A DNA stretch of 64,000 nucleotides, taken from NCBI RefSeq assembly GCF_038003045.1, contig NZ_JBBOOK010000002.1, positions 496,001-560,000 on the forward strand, in the 5' to 3' direction. The notes under the pieces are model-generated. The model did no database searches. It had not been told where the DNA came from and worked only from the letters and a program-made list of their open reading frames with translations. Of the stretch, positions 26,256 to 34,324 are shown piece by piece. This DNA comes from Sporosarcina sp. FSL W7-1349. Its GTDB lineage: Bacteria > Bacillota > Bacilli > Bacillales_A > Planococcaceae. A program made the position numbers and the translations under genes. The stretch's first letter is position 1, and the number at the start of each line of letters is the position of its first letter.

Positions 26256-27290
26256 TCAATTCCGTTCTATGAGACGCGGAGTTCCTTTTAATGCTTCTAT
26301 CGACGACACGCCGATGCCGAACATCGCCATCTTGAGTTCCAATTCGCGCGTTTCAAGAACTCGGAGAACGTCTTCCGTACTTTCGGTCGCTTCTTTTAAA
26401 AGGGACCGTCCGAATCCTGCCATGTCGGCGCCAAGCGCAATCGCTTTGGCAGCATCGAGGCCCGTCCGTAATCCGCCGCTCGCAATGATCGGCTGCTCGT
26501 CTATCGATGCGCGGACCGACCGGATGCTTTCGACCGTCGGGATGCCCCATTCGCTAAACGCTTCAGCCGCCTCCTTCTTGACCGGATCACCGGAGCGGAA
26601 TTTCTCCACCTGGCTCCAGGACGTTCCGCCGGCCCCCGCCACGTCAATGAAGGAGATTCCTGCATCACATAGCTTCCTCGCCGTCTTCCCGTCAATTCCC
26701 CATCCGACTTCTTTGATGCCAACCGGAACATCCAACGCGCCGCACAGTTGCTCAATTTTCCCCAGCAGGCCGGCAAAATTCGTGTTTCCGTTTGGCTGGA
26801 TGACTTCTTGGATACTGTTCAAATGAAGAACAAGCAGATTCGCGTCCGTCATCTCGATAATTTTCCGGCATTCCTCGATGCCGAACTCATAATTCAGCTG
26901 AACTGCGCCCAAGTTCGTGATGATCGGAACATTCGGGGCGTATTTCCTCACTTCAAACGAGGCATGATGTGCGTCTTTGTCGAGGAGTGCCCTCGTCGAT
27001 CCGAGTGCCATCACCCAGCCCCGCTCCTCGGCAGCTTCCGCCAGATTCCGATTGATCGTCTCCGCGAATGCCGTTCCCCCGGTCATGGAACTGATGAGGA
27101 ACGGGGTTCTGCATCGATGGCCCAGAAATTCGGTTTCAATGGAAATTTCATCAAAATCGATTTCCGGAAGCGCATTGTGAATAAAAGAGAGCGAGTCAAA
27201 TCCTGTGGAGATGGACTCTCCCGTCACTTTTTCATTCAATGAAATCGTGATGTGCTCGGATTTTCGCTGTTGGATCGAATCAGTCACCAT
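26256..27290 (-). CDS. fni: Type 2 isopentenyl-diphosphate isomerase
   Basis: FMN- and NADPH-dependent enzyme that interconverts IPP and DMAPP; unrelated in fold to the type 1 isomerase. The 344-residue TIM-barrel protein shows the family motifs: RKSEHITISL near the start, SSMTGGT at about 67-73, ALGSTRA near 95-101, the LHLNSIQE block, GIKEVGWG, DVAGAGGTSW and ASGGLRTG. It lies downstream of a squalene/phytoene synthase-like gene on the same strand, with 81 bases between, suggesting a shared isoprenoid role. Confidence 0.95.
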   Translation of the reverse strand: MVTDSIQQRKSEHITISLNEKVTGESISTGFDSLSFIHNALPEIDFDEISIETEFLGHRCRTPFLISSMTGGTAFAETINRNLAEAAEERGWVMALGSTRALLDKDAHHASFEVRKYAPNVPIITNLGAVQLNYEFGIEECRKIIEMTDANLLVLHLNSIQEVIQPNGNTNFAGLLGKIEQLCGALDVPVGIKEVGWGIDGKTARKLCDAGISFIDVAGAGGTSWSQVEKFRSGDPVKKEAAEAFSEWGIPTVESIRSVRASIDEQPIIASGGLRTGLDAAKAIALGADMAGFGRSLLKEATESTEDVLRVLETRELELKMAMFGIGVSSIEALKGTPRLIERN

Positions 27291-27371
27291 CTGACACCTG
27301 CCTTATCTTTTGTGGAATGAACCTGTGCGCAAGGTGCTTCGGTTCATACCGGGAAATCTTTTTCATATCCG

Positions 27372-28190
27372 TTACTCGCTTTTTACTTCCTCAACCGTTT
27401 GTTCCACTTCGGCGCGTGTCATTTTCTCCCGTCCTTCTTTCATGGCCTTCAATGTTTTGTGGGCCAAGGCAAGGGGCAGACGGCAGAATAACACAATGCT
27501 TCTCTTATGGAGAGACTTCATGTACTCATCCGCTTTCGCCAAGTTCTCTTCTGCATATTTGAACAGCTCCGCACGGGTCCAACCTTCGGGCACGAAATTG
27601 ACACCCCGTTCGTCCAAATCTTCCTCTTCATTCCGCAAAATATTTACAGCCTGAAGCCCGCGTCCATAGCCAATCGCCAGTTCACGGTCTGTTTGTTCAT
27701 CTGCGTAAAGCGCCCAGAGATCGGAAAGCATGACGCCAACGAGTCCAGCCACGTAATATGTATAGTCATCCAAATCTTCACGTGTCTGGATATTCCAGTT
27801 TTCTTTTGCCCATTTCGCCATACCCCATGCCATTTCCCGAGCAGCATCCATGACAATCGGCTGCGCGTCCTTCGGGCAAGCTTGTACCCATTCTTCCAAA
27901 CGAACGGTAACGTCGGGCAGGTTCGCTTTTTCCGATCCTAGAATCCGGAAATATTCTTCATTATTAAATGGTTGTTCGAATAATTCGCTGACTTTCATCA
28001 ACATTGTATATTTGGCATCATTGTCCAAGTCTGCATGATCTTCAATTTCATCTATTGCACGGAATATCAAGTAAGCGGATGCAACCGAATGTTTTAACTC
28101 CCTTTTTAAAAAGGTAATCGGAATATAAAAGGTACGGCTCGTCTCTTTAAGTACACGCATCGCATCTTTCGGAAATGCTAATTCAGCCAT
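27372..28190 (-). CDS. Squalene/phytoene synthase family protein
   Basis: Trans-head-to-head prenyltransferase fold, 272 residues. The first aspartate-rich motif is present as FRAIDEIEDHAD (DxxED-like, near residue 46-52). The second is NILRNEEEDLDERG instead of the usual NxLRDxxED; Asp is replaced by Asn/Glu at the first position. In B. subtilis the paralogue YisP has an incomplete second motif and acts as a farnesyl diphosphatase, so the product here (carotenoid/squalene precursor versus farnesol) is open. Just upstream of fni. Confidence 0.85.
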   Translation of the reverse strand: MAELAFPKDAMRVLKETSRTFYIPITFLKRELKHSVASAYLIFRAIDEIEDHADLDNDAKYTMLMKVSELFEQPFNNEEYFRILGSEKANLPDVTVRLEEWVQACPKDAQPIVMDAAREMAWGMAKWAKENWNIQTREDLDDYTYYVAGLVGVMLSDLWALYADEQTDRELAIGYGRGLQAVNILRNEEEDLDERGVNFVPEGWTRAELFKYAEENLAKADEYMKSLHKRSIVLFCRLPLALAHKTLKAMKEGREKMTRAEVEQTVEEVKSE

Positions 28191-28285
28191 GATGAGCTCC
28201 TTTCTCCCTATTAAGTTTTTCTCCTATACACCATCGTAACTCAATTTCTGAAAAAAATATAATAAAACAGAAAAAAAGGCTGAAA

Positions 28286-28358
28286 AAGGTGACAGTCCCC
28301 TTTACAATTTGGACACTAATCGGAATAGTGTCCGAATTGTATGGGTGACTGTCACCTT
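28286..28358 (-). repeat. Long imperfect inverted repeat serving as terminator
   Basis: 33-base arms (28286-28318 and 28326-28358) with about five mismatches around a 7-base loop; outer arms AAGGTGACAGTC/GACTGTCACCTT, followed by TTTTTC on the minus strand. The MFS stop codon lies within the outer arm. It probably terminates the MFS gene; its length and the GGTGAC...GTCACC ends look like a palindromic interspersed repeat. Confidence 0.8.
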
Positions 28359-29752
28359 GCTTTCTTGACAAAGAACGAGCCTAGGAACCCAACAGCTGAA
28401 ATTGCCGTGATGAAGTGGAAGGCATATTTTACTCCAGCCGCTACAATCATCGGTTCGGAGGAATCCGGAAAGGCTGCGATATGTCCGCTTTGTCCAGCTG
28501 TAAACACTGTTATCGCAATGGCCGTACCGGCAGCTCCAGCTACCTGATTCAATGTGTTCATCGCCGCCGAGCCATCTGCATACAATTGGCGCGGCAACTG
28601 ATTGAGGGCATTTGTTTGTGAAGGCATCATGACCATCGTCAGCCCAAAGAATAGCACCATGAACGCTGCGATGACTTGCCAAGTTGGAGTCGTTGCTGAA
28701 ATGACGGACATAAAAATGATATTCCCAATCAATACAATAATAGACCCAGTCCTTATGAAAACGCGTGGCCCCCATTTATCAAATAATGCACCGACAATCG
28801 GTGACATGATAAAGTTGACTGCATTCCCGGGAAGCAATATTAATCCGGCCACTACCGCACTGAACAGTAAGGCGCTCTTTAAATAAATCGGCAATAAAAT
28901 AGCCGTTGATAAAATGATCAAAATTCCAAGGAACATCATAAGAGTTCCTAGTGTAAACATCGGGTACTTAAAGACGCGTAAATTCACCATCGGCTGTTCC
29001 ATTGTCATTTGACGAACGCCAAATAAAACAAGCGCGATGATTCCTGCAAGTAAAGGCGCCCATACGATAGGTGCCGAGATGGGCTTTTCAGCCATCGTAC
29101 TCAAGGCAAATATTAATCCACCAAAACCGATCGTCGATAATAGAATCGACAGAAAATCGATCTTCGGCTTCGTGATTTCAGAGACATCCTCGATTTTAGC
29201 GATAGCATATATCGTCAAGAGCACGTAGAAAACCGAGCTGAACCAAAAGATATACGGCCAATCCAATGTACTGATGATAACCCCTGAAAGCGTCGGCCCC
29301 AAAGCGGGAGCTAGCGTGATAACAAGACCCATGATCCCCATGACCGCCCCACGTCGATGAACCGGGAAGATAATCAAAAGAACAGTTGTCATAACAGGTA
29401 GGATCAGGCCTGTTCCAACTGCTTGTACGAGACGGCCAAGCAGTAACACAATAAAGCTGGGAGACAATGCGGCTAAAATCGCCCCTGCCAGCGAAATCAC
29501 CAATCCGCAGATCACTAATTGTCTTGTACTATACCATTTCATCAACAATGCCGTGATTGGTACTAAGATCGCTAACACTAATAAATATCCCGTAGTGAGC
29601 CACTGCGCTGTGCCGGGTTTGATCGAATATTGATCCATAATATCTGTTAATGCCATATTTAATGCTGTTTCACCAAACAACCCGATAAAGGCACCTAACA
29701 TGAGAATAAAGGTCATGGTCTTTGGATTTTTCACTTGAATCTGTGTACCCAT
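28352..29752 (-). CDS. MFS drug-efflux transporter, DHA2 family
   Basis: Proton-driven multidrug efflux protein, 466 residues, with about 14 hydrophobic segments typical of the QacA/LmrB (DHA2) group. The antiporter motif C is present as APALGPTLSGVI near residue 154; motif A-like QLVICGLVISL and the GRLVQAVGTGLILPVM stretch are conserved. AGAGGAG precedes the ATG. A perfect palindrome GTCAACCTTGTTGAC lies in its promoter region, and a MarR gene lies just upstream on the same strand, so MarR-type repression is likely. Confidence 0.93.
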   Translation of the reverse strand: MGTQIQVKNPKTMTFILMLGAFIGLFGETALNMALTDIMDQYSIKPGTAQWLTTGYLLVLAILVPITALLMKWYSTRQLVICGLVISLAGAILAALSPSFIVLLLGRLVQAVGTGLILPVMTTVLLIIFPVHRRGAVMGIMGLVITLAPALGPTLSGVIISTLDWPYIFWFSSVFYVLLTIYAIAKIEDVSEITKPKIDFLSILLSTIGFGGLIFALSTMAEKPISAPIVWAPLLAGIIALVLFGVRQMTMEQPMVNLRVFKYPMFTLGTLMMFLGILIILSTAILLPIYLKSALLFSAVVAGLILLPGNAVNFIMSPIVGALFDKWGPRVFIRTGSIIVLIGNIIFMSVISATTPTWQVIAAFMVLFFGLTMVMMPSQTNALNQLPRQLYADGSAAMNTLNQVAGAAGTAIAITVFTAGQSGHIAAFPDSSEPMIVAAGVKYAFHFITAISAVGFLGSFFVKKAR

Positions 29753-29859
29753 AAAAATCTCCTCTTAGTCGCGATGTTCTTTTTCAGCGATTTTGTATCC
29801 ATTCCGTAGTACACCCCCACACACTAGCTTAGTTACTATATCAAATAAAAATCCACATC

Positions 29860-29874
29860 GTCAACCTTGTTGAC
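29860..29874. promoter_or_regulatory. Candidate MarR operator upstream of the MFS gene
   Basis: Perfect inverted repeat GTCAAC-CTT-GTTGAC, about 108 bases before the MFS start. A similar sequence (TTCAATTTGGTTGAC, 30490-30504) lies at the start of the neighbouring marR gene, matching 11 of 15 positions. Confidence 0.6.
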
Positions 29875-29948
29875 AATATTTTTTATTTCGATATTATAAA
29901 ATTAGTTAACATAGGAGACAGTAAAATAAAGATTGAAACCGCAATAGC

Positions 29949-29992
29949 AAAAAGCCCCTCTTCGTCAAGTCCATTTGACAAAGAAGGGCTTT
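29949..29992 (-). terminator. Terminator after marR
   Basis: AAAGCCC...GTCAA pairs with TTGAC...GGGCTTT with a few interior mismatches; followed by TTTTTG on the minus strand, 2 bases past the marR stop. Confidence 0.8.
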
Positions 29993-29994
29993 CG

Positions 29995-30483
29995 TTATTC
30001 TTCTATTCCCCAGTCTAATTTTAGTAAATCATGAAGGAGAGCGACTCGTTCACTGCCTATTTTTTCTGCAATTTTATGTTCAAGCTCGGCTTTCAAGTTG
30101 ATGTTCTTTTCATAGCATTCTTCACCTAAAGCGGTTAACTGGACACATTTTTCTTTCTTATTGTTTTCAACATCATGGATTTCGACTAAACCTTTTGCGG
30201 AAAGGTTTTTGATGAACTTATGGATGGCTTGGCGTGAGATTTCCACATTTTTGGTCACATATGAAATGGTGGGCCGCTTTTTATAAATCCGGGCCATGAT
30301 ATACCACTCAGAATTGGAAATATAAATCTCACTTTGATCATTCCAAGCTTTTTCCGTTATTCTACGGAGTAAACTGTGACGCTCACTCAATAAATCAATC
30401 AAATCCAAGTCTTGTAATTCGGAATTTGGGATCAAGTCATTCACTCCAATCCTACTCTCGCCCCTACTATACAAAACCTGCAA
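29995..30483 (-). CDS. MarR-family transcriptional regulator
   Basis: Winged-helix repressor, about 150-162 residues. The recognition region PTISYVTKNVEISRQAIHKFIKNLSAKGLVEI and the wing NNKKEKCVQLTALGEE are typical of MarR. The longest reading begins with TTG at 30483; a GTG at 30447 is an alternative start, and neither has a strong ribosome site. It lies between the flavin oxidoreductase gene and the MFS pump on the same strand. Palindromes on both sides suggest it controls the pump and itself. Confidence 0.85.
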   Translation of the reverse strand: MQVLYSRGESRIGVNDLIPNSELQDLDLIDLLSERHSLLRRITEKAWNDQSEIYISNSEWYIMARIYKKRPTISYVTKNVEISRQAIHKFIKNLSAKGLVEIHDVENNKKEKCVQLTALGEECYEKNINLKAELEHKIAEKIGSERVALLHDLLKLDWGIEE

Positions 30484-30525
30484 TTGAATTTCAATTTGGT
30501 TGACGTTTTTCTTGGATGATGAAGT

Positions 30526-31521
30526 TCATACGAACAATTCCCGCGCCAATAAACGATACACATCCAAACGCTTTTCTTGTGAATGGGGGATGCTGACAAT
30601 CATCGCTTCATCAAATCCATATTGCTCCTGTTCGGCTTGCAGCACCGTCGCGATTTCTTTTGCATCTCCTACTAAATGGATTTTACGGTTATCTTGGATG
30701 ATCATGCGGTCCATTTCCGTCAGCGGATAATCCCGGGCTTCTTCAGGTGTCAACACTGGGGCGAGCTTGCCTCTCATGAACAGTAGACGCCAAATGTCTT
30801 GGGGCTTCGCTTCGAACTCCGCTTCTTCTTTAGTCTCCGCGGTCGTCACCATATAGGAAACATTGATTTGTGGTTTCTCCATGAAGGCGGAAGGTTTAAA
30901 GTTCTTTTTATAGGCATCTAAAATAGGCTTGGACATTTCGCCATTGAAAAACTGGGCAAATGAATAGCCGACACCCCTCACCCCCGCTTGCACAGCGCTA
31001 TTGCCCGTCGAGCCCAACAGCCAAGCTTCGGGCAAAACGACTTCGGACGGGGTCGCAATTGTTTTCTGATACAAGTTATCTGCGGGAATTTCATCGTTGA
31101 TCAACTGCAAAGCCGTATCAAATTTTTCATACATATTGTGTACCATCGGCTGACGTCCTTCAGATAGCGCATAGATGGAGAGCTGGTCCCCACCCGGAGC
31201 ACGGCCCACGCCAAAATCTATGCGGCCCGGTGAAAAGGCGCTTAACGTTTTAAACACCTCGGCCAATTTGAGTGGGGAGTAATGCATCATCATTACGCTA
31301 CCCGTGCCGATCCGTATATTTTTCGTTTTCGCAGCTAAATGGGCGGCTATCACTTCTGGAGCGGAACTTGCAAAATCCCTAGTCGCATGATGTTCCGCCA
31401 TCCACATCCGATGGTAGCCTAACCGATCGCCTAAAACAGCCAATTCTTCCGCTTTGAGTAAAGCATCCGCCGCCTTATTCCCGGTTGTAACCGGGGCTTG
31501 GTCCAATATACTTAATCTCAT
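30526..31521 (-). CDS. Luciferase-like flavin-dependent oxidoreductase
   Basis: LLM-class flavoenzyme, 331 residues, close to the single-subunit YceB/YhbW group (MRLSILDQAPV at the N-terminus is typical). The core blocks GYHRMWMAEHHATRDFASSAPEV, GSVMMMHYSPLKLAEVFKTL and DFGVGRAPGG are conserved, including the EHH flavin-site segment. Substrate unknown. GGAAGGATAC precedes the ATG. It lies upstream of marR, with a 42-base gap, so the gene may be part of the marR-MFS stress-detoxification group. Confidence 0.92.
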   Translation of the reverse strand: MRLSILDQAPVTTGNKAADALLKAEELAVLGDRLGYHRMWMAEHHATRDFASSAPEVIAAHLAAKTKNIRIGTGSVMMMHYSPLKLAEVFKTLSAFSPGRIDFGVGRAPGGDQLSIYALSEGRQPMVHNMYEKFDTALQLINDEIPADNLYQKTIATPSEVVLPEAWLLGSTGNSAVQAGVRGVGYSFAQFFNGEMSKPILDAYKKNFKPSAFMEKPQINVSYMVTTAETKEEAEFEAKPQDIWRLLFMRGKLAPVLTPEEARDYPLTEMDRMIIQDNRKIHLVGDAKEIATVLQAEQEQYGFDEAMIVSIPHSQEKRLDVYRLLARELFV

Positions 31522-31564
31522 ATTTTCAGTATCCTTCCAATTAATTTAATCCTCAAAAAGCGCT

Positions 31565-32206
31565 TCATAACTGATCCAGCGCATCTGAAATTGCATCTTC
31601 TCCCGACACAAGGTCAAATGAACGGTTAAACGTATTTTCCATCGGCAAAGCAGCAAGGATGGTTTGCGCTACATCTTCCCGCGGAATCGAAGCGGTTTCT
31701 AAGTCTTCCGCAATGGAAACCTTTCCGGTGCCTGGTTCATTCAACAATCCACCCGGGCGGATAATTGTATACGTTAAGCCGCTTTGCTCAAGGATTTTGT
31801 CTGCGTGATGTTTGGCAACCATATAATGTTTAATGCTGTTCCATTTTTCTCTCCTATGAGCATGGATCGCACTGACCATGATAAAACGATGGATGCCGAT
31901 TTTCTGCGCAGCTTCTATCGTTTTCGCCGCCCCATCCAAATCGATTAACAATGTTTTGTCGGCGCCCGTATGTCCGCCGGATCCCGCCGTGAAGACGATG
32001 GCGTCACAACCTTTGGCCGCTTTCGCTATTTCATCTACACTGCCTTCCAAATCGGCTAATCTTGCTTCGACGCCTGCCTTTTCAAACGCTTCCGCTTGTT
32101 CTTGTTTTCTAACCATCGCTCTTACCGTATGTTCCGTACTAGCTTTAAGTAACTGGACAAGATGTTGACCAATCTGTCCGTTTGCGCCAACTACAAAAAC
32201 TTTCAT
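31565..32206 (-). CDS. NAD(P)-binding SDR-like oxidoreductase (YwnB/YhfK type)
   Basis: Atypical short-chain dehydrogenase-like protein, 213 residues, with an N-terminal Rossmann motif VVGANGQIGQHLVQLL and a conserved IRPGGLLNEPGTGKV segment. The YxxxK pair appears as YMVAKHH. No catalytic claim beyond NAD(P)H binding. GTGGAGG precedes the ATG. A palindrome identical in core to one at the marR promoter lies in front of this gene, indicating control by the adjacent MarR protein. Confidence 0.9.
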   Translation of the reverse strand: MKVFVVGANGQIGQHLVQLLKASTEHTVRAMVRKQEQAEAFEKAGVEARLADLEGSVDEIAKAAKGCDAIVFTAGSGGHTGADKTLLIDLDGAAKTIEAAQKIGIHRFIMVSAIHAHRREKWNSIKHYMVAKHHADKILEQSGLTYTIIRPGGLLNEPGTGKVSIAEDLETASIPREDVAQTILAALPMENTFNRSFDLVSGEDAISDALDQL

Positions 32207-32228
32207 GAATGATCATGCCTCCACTATT

Positions 32229-32244
32229 CATTAGTATGCTAATG
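32229..32244. promoter_or_regulatory. Candidate MarR operator before the SDR gene
   Basis: CATTAG-TATG-CTAATG, a perfect inverted repeat of 6-base arms around 4 bases, 22 bases before the SDR start. Shares TTAGTA.GCTAA with the element at 32705-32718. Confidence 0.65.
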
Positions 32245-32264
32245 GTTCCAATAAAAAAATGAGC

Positions 32265-32699
32265 CTACGATAAATTCTCAGCCATTTTTTTCAAAAGTTT
32301 TTTCAATGTTGCAAGTTCCTCGGAAGACATGCCTTCCAATAACTTATCCTGCTGCTTTCTCCAAACAGCTTCAATGGGCTCTTTCATATTTTGACCCTTC
32401 GGTGACAAGTACACTCTGTTAATCCTGCCATCGGATGGATCACGCTGCCGATAAATCAAACCGTAACTTTCTAATGCCTTGACCGTATTCGCAACAGTGG
32501 GCGGTTCACAATTCAACCGTTCACTCAACTGGCTCTGTGTAATACTGTCTTCGTTCCATAACCGGCATAATAGCTGATCTTGGCCGATATGAAGATCCAA
32601 TTGACGCAACATTTCCGAATAACTTCTTCGCTTTTTGGCGGATATGTCATCGAGAAGTTCCCGAATTTCATCCTCAATCAAAAGTTCACCTTCTTCCAT
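32265..32699 (-). CDS. MarR-family transcriptional regulator
   Basis: Winged-helix regulator, 144 residues. Recognition helix region ITQSQLSERLNCEPPTVANTVKALESYGLIYRQRDPSDGR followed by the wing RVYLSPKGQ. No redox Cys at the N-terminus, so it is not an OhrR-type sensor. The downstream SDR gene and this gene each carry a TTAG....CTAA palindrome in the promoter, suggesting autoregulation and control of the SDR. Confidence 0.93.
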   Translation of the reverse strand: MEEGELLIEDEIRELLDDISAKKRRSYSEMLRQLDLHIGQDQLLCRLWNEDSITQSQLSERLNCEPPTVANTVKALESYGLIYRQRDPSDGRINRVYLSPKGQNMKEPIEAVWRKQQDKLLEGMSSEELATLKKLLKKMAENLS

Positions 32700-32704
32700 G
32701 ATTA

Positions 32705-32718
32705 GTTAGTAGGCTAAC
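32705..32718. promoter_or_regulatory. Candidate MarR operator before marR
   Basis: GTTAG-TAGG-CTAAC perfect inverted repeat, 6 bases before the marR start codon. Confidence 0.65.
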
Positions 32719-32769
32719 CATATCGGGAAATTTTTTTTATTTCAAGTAAAAAGATTAGATGGACTATAC

Positions 32770-32955
32770 TCAGGAGCCGGTATGATTTTTTCTTCTTCTC
32801 AAAATCAATGATATATTCATAATTCCCCAACGCGAGGAATTATACCTTTTTGTTTTCCCCGTCATATGAATTTGTTCCCCTAAGTCTTTCCATTGGATAC
32901 GTGAGTTTTCGGATAATAACCGAAGGATCTGAAAATCAATGTTATCGAGTTCCAT
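32770..32955 (-). pseudogene. Lrp/AsnC regulator remnant
   Basis: Only the N-terminal DNA-binding portion survives: MELDNIDFQILRLLSENSRI and KDLGEQIHMTG match the first HTH helices of Lrp/AsnC proteins. After Gly33 the sequence departs, and the text LGNYEYIIDFEKKK, which looks like the family's following strand, is in a different reading frame. The ligand-binding (RAM) domain is absent. A deletion or frameshift has left a fragment. The remaining bases between the marR gene and the isochorismatase gene hold no other gene. Confidence 0.6.
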
Positions 32956-33076
32956 AATAAATTCCTTTCACCATGAAATTGTTTTGTTCAAAAGCGTTTC
33001 GTCAACCTATCGATAAAATACCGCACACGGTATATGATTGGGATGTAACAAAATACGCTAAATGAGGTGGAGAATT

Positions 33077-33640
33077 ATGAGTACAGCTCTAATCATTGTA
33101 GATATTCAAAATGACTATTTCCAAAACGGAAGAATGGAGTTAGTGAACCCAGATAAAGCGGCTGCGAATGCTGCTAAAGTGCTTGAACATTTTAGAAAAA
33201 GCAACAAGGAAAACATTTTCCACGTTCAGCATATTGCAGCCGATCCGTCATTAGGATTCTTCCTCCCGGATACAGAGGGCGCTGAAATCCATGAAACTGT
33301 TCAACCTTTGGAAGATGAAAACATCATCGTGAAAAACTTCCCGAACAGCTATCTACAGACTGATTTGGAAAGCAAATTAAGAGAAAACGGCGTAACCAAA
33401 GTAGTTGTTGTCGGCATGATGACTCATATGTGCATTGATGCAACAGTCAGAGCTTCTGTTGACCTAGGCTTTGAGACGACACTTATTGAAGATGCTTGTG
33501 CTACAAGAACTTTATCCTATCAAGATAAGGTTGTTCCGGCCGAACAAGTCCATTATGCGTTTGTCGGTGCACTTAATGGCATGTATTGCGAGGTAAAATC
33601 GACTGAAGACTTCCTACAACTAGAAGCTAGCAAATTATAA
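33077..33640 (+). CDS. Isochorismatase-family cysteine hydrolase
   Basis: Cytoplasmic hydrolase of the isochorismatase/nicotinamidase superfamily, 187 residues from the ATG at 33077 (GAGGTGG upstream; an ATG five codons earlier is weaker). The catalytic triad is visible: Asp in IVDIQNDYF, Lys in IVKNFPNSYL, and Cys in MMTHMCIDATV, preceded by the family's cis-peptide region. Substrate cannot be told from sequence. Single gene with a shared terminator downstream. Confidence 0.93.
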   Translation: MSTALIIVDIQNDYFQNGRMELVNPDKAAANAAKVLEHFRKSNKENIFHVQHIAADPSLGFFLPDTEGAEIHETVQPLEDENIIVKNFPNSYLQTDLESKLRENGVTKVVVVGMMTHMCIDATVRASVDLGFETTLIEDACATRTLSYQDKVVPAEQVHYAFVGALNGMYCEVKSTEDFLQLEASKL

Positions 33641-33655
33641 AGAACCATTACATGC

Positions 33656-33693
33656 GAAAGGCTGTCCAGATTATTTCTTCTGAACAGCCTTTC
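33656..33693. terminator. Bidirectional terminator
   Basis: GAAAGGCTGTCCAGA/TCTGAACAGCCTTTC, one mismatch, 8-base loop, between the convergent isochorismatase and carbonic-anhydrase genes. Confidence 0.85.
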
Positions 33694-33697
33694 TTCA

Positions 33698-34282
33698 TCA
33701 TGCTTTATTCGACTGTTCGATATAAGCATTGCCATCTGATAACAGATCGAGAAGTCCTGTTTTTGGATCCATGACAAGTCCATGTACCGGAATAGTTTTT
33801 GCTAGTAATGGGTGATTCCGGACAACTTCACAACTTTTTAACACACTTGTTTTTACATCGCCAAAGCCTCGAAGCCAACCTTTAATATCATGCGACGAAT
33901 ATTTTAATGTATCAAATGTTTTGTCCGGGATACCACGTTCTTTCATATGCTCAATCATGATATCAGGATCCACTGCACTCATCCCACAATCATAATGACC
34001 AACTATGAACACTTCCTCCGCATTTAGTTCGTAAAGCGCGACGAGAATACTACGCATAATACTGCCAAATGGATGGTTGACGACTGCCCCTGCACTTTTC
34101 ACAATCTTTACGTCACCATTCCGTAGATTCATCGACTTTGGTAAAAGTTCGACGAGTCGCGAATCCATGCAAGATAATACAACTAGCTTTTTATTTGGAT
34201 ATTTTGTTGTAATGTAGGGCTCATATTCTTTTTCTTCGACGAATCGGCTGTTGAATTCTAATATATCTGTCAGTGAAGACAT
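33698..34282 (-). CDS. Beta-class carbonic anhydrase
   Basis: Zn enzyme interconverting CO2 and bicarbonate, 194 residues. Zinc ligands are Cys38 in SCMDSRL, His96 and Cys99 in GHYDCGMS; Asp40-Arg42 form the usual catalytic dyad. This small form lies in the plant/prokaryote-type beta clade. GGAGGT precedes the start. It follows the siroheme-type gene on the same strand, with a 42-base gap. Confidence 0.94.
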   Translation of the reverse strand: MSSLTDILEFNSRFVEEKEYEPYITTKYPNKKLVVLSCMDSRLVELLPKSMNLRNGDVKIVKSAGAVVNHPFGSIMRSILVALYELNAEEVFIVGHYDCGMSAVDPDIMIEHMKERGIPDKTFDTLKYSSHDIKGWLRGFGDVKTSVLKSCEVVRNHPLLAKTIPVHGLVMDPKTGLLDLLSDGNAYIEQSNKA

Positions 34283-34324
34283 ATTGTACCTCCTATTTTT
34301 TACTTCTCAACTGAATCCTTCTCT

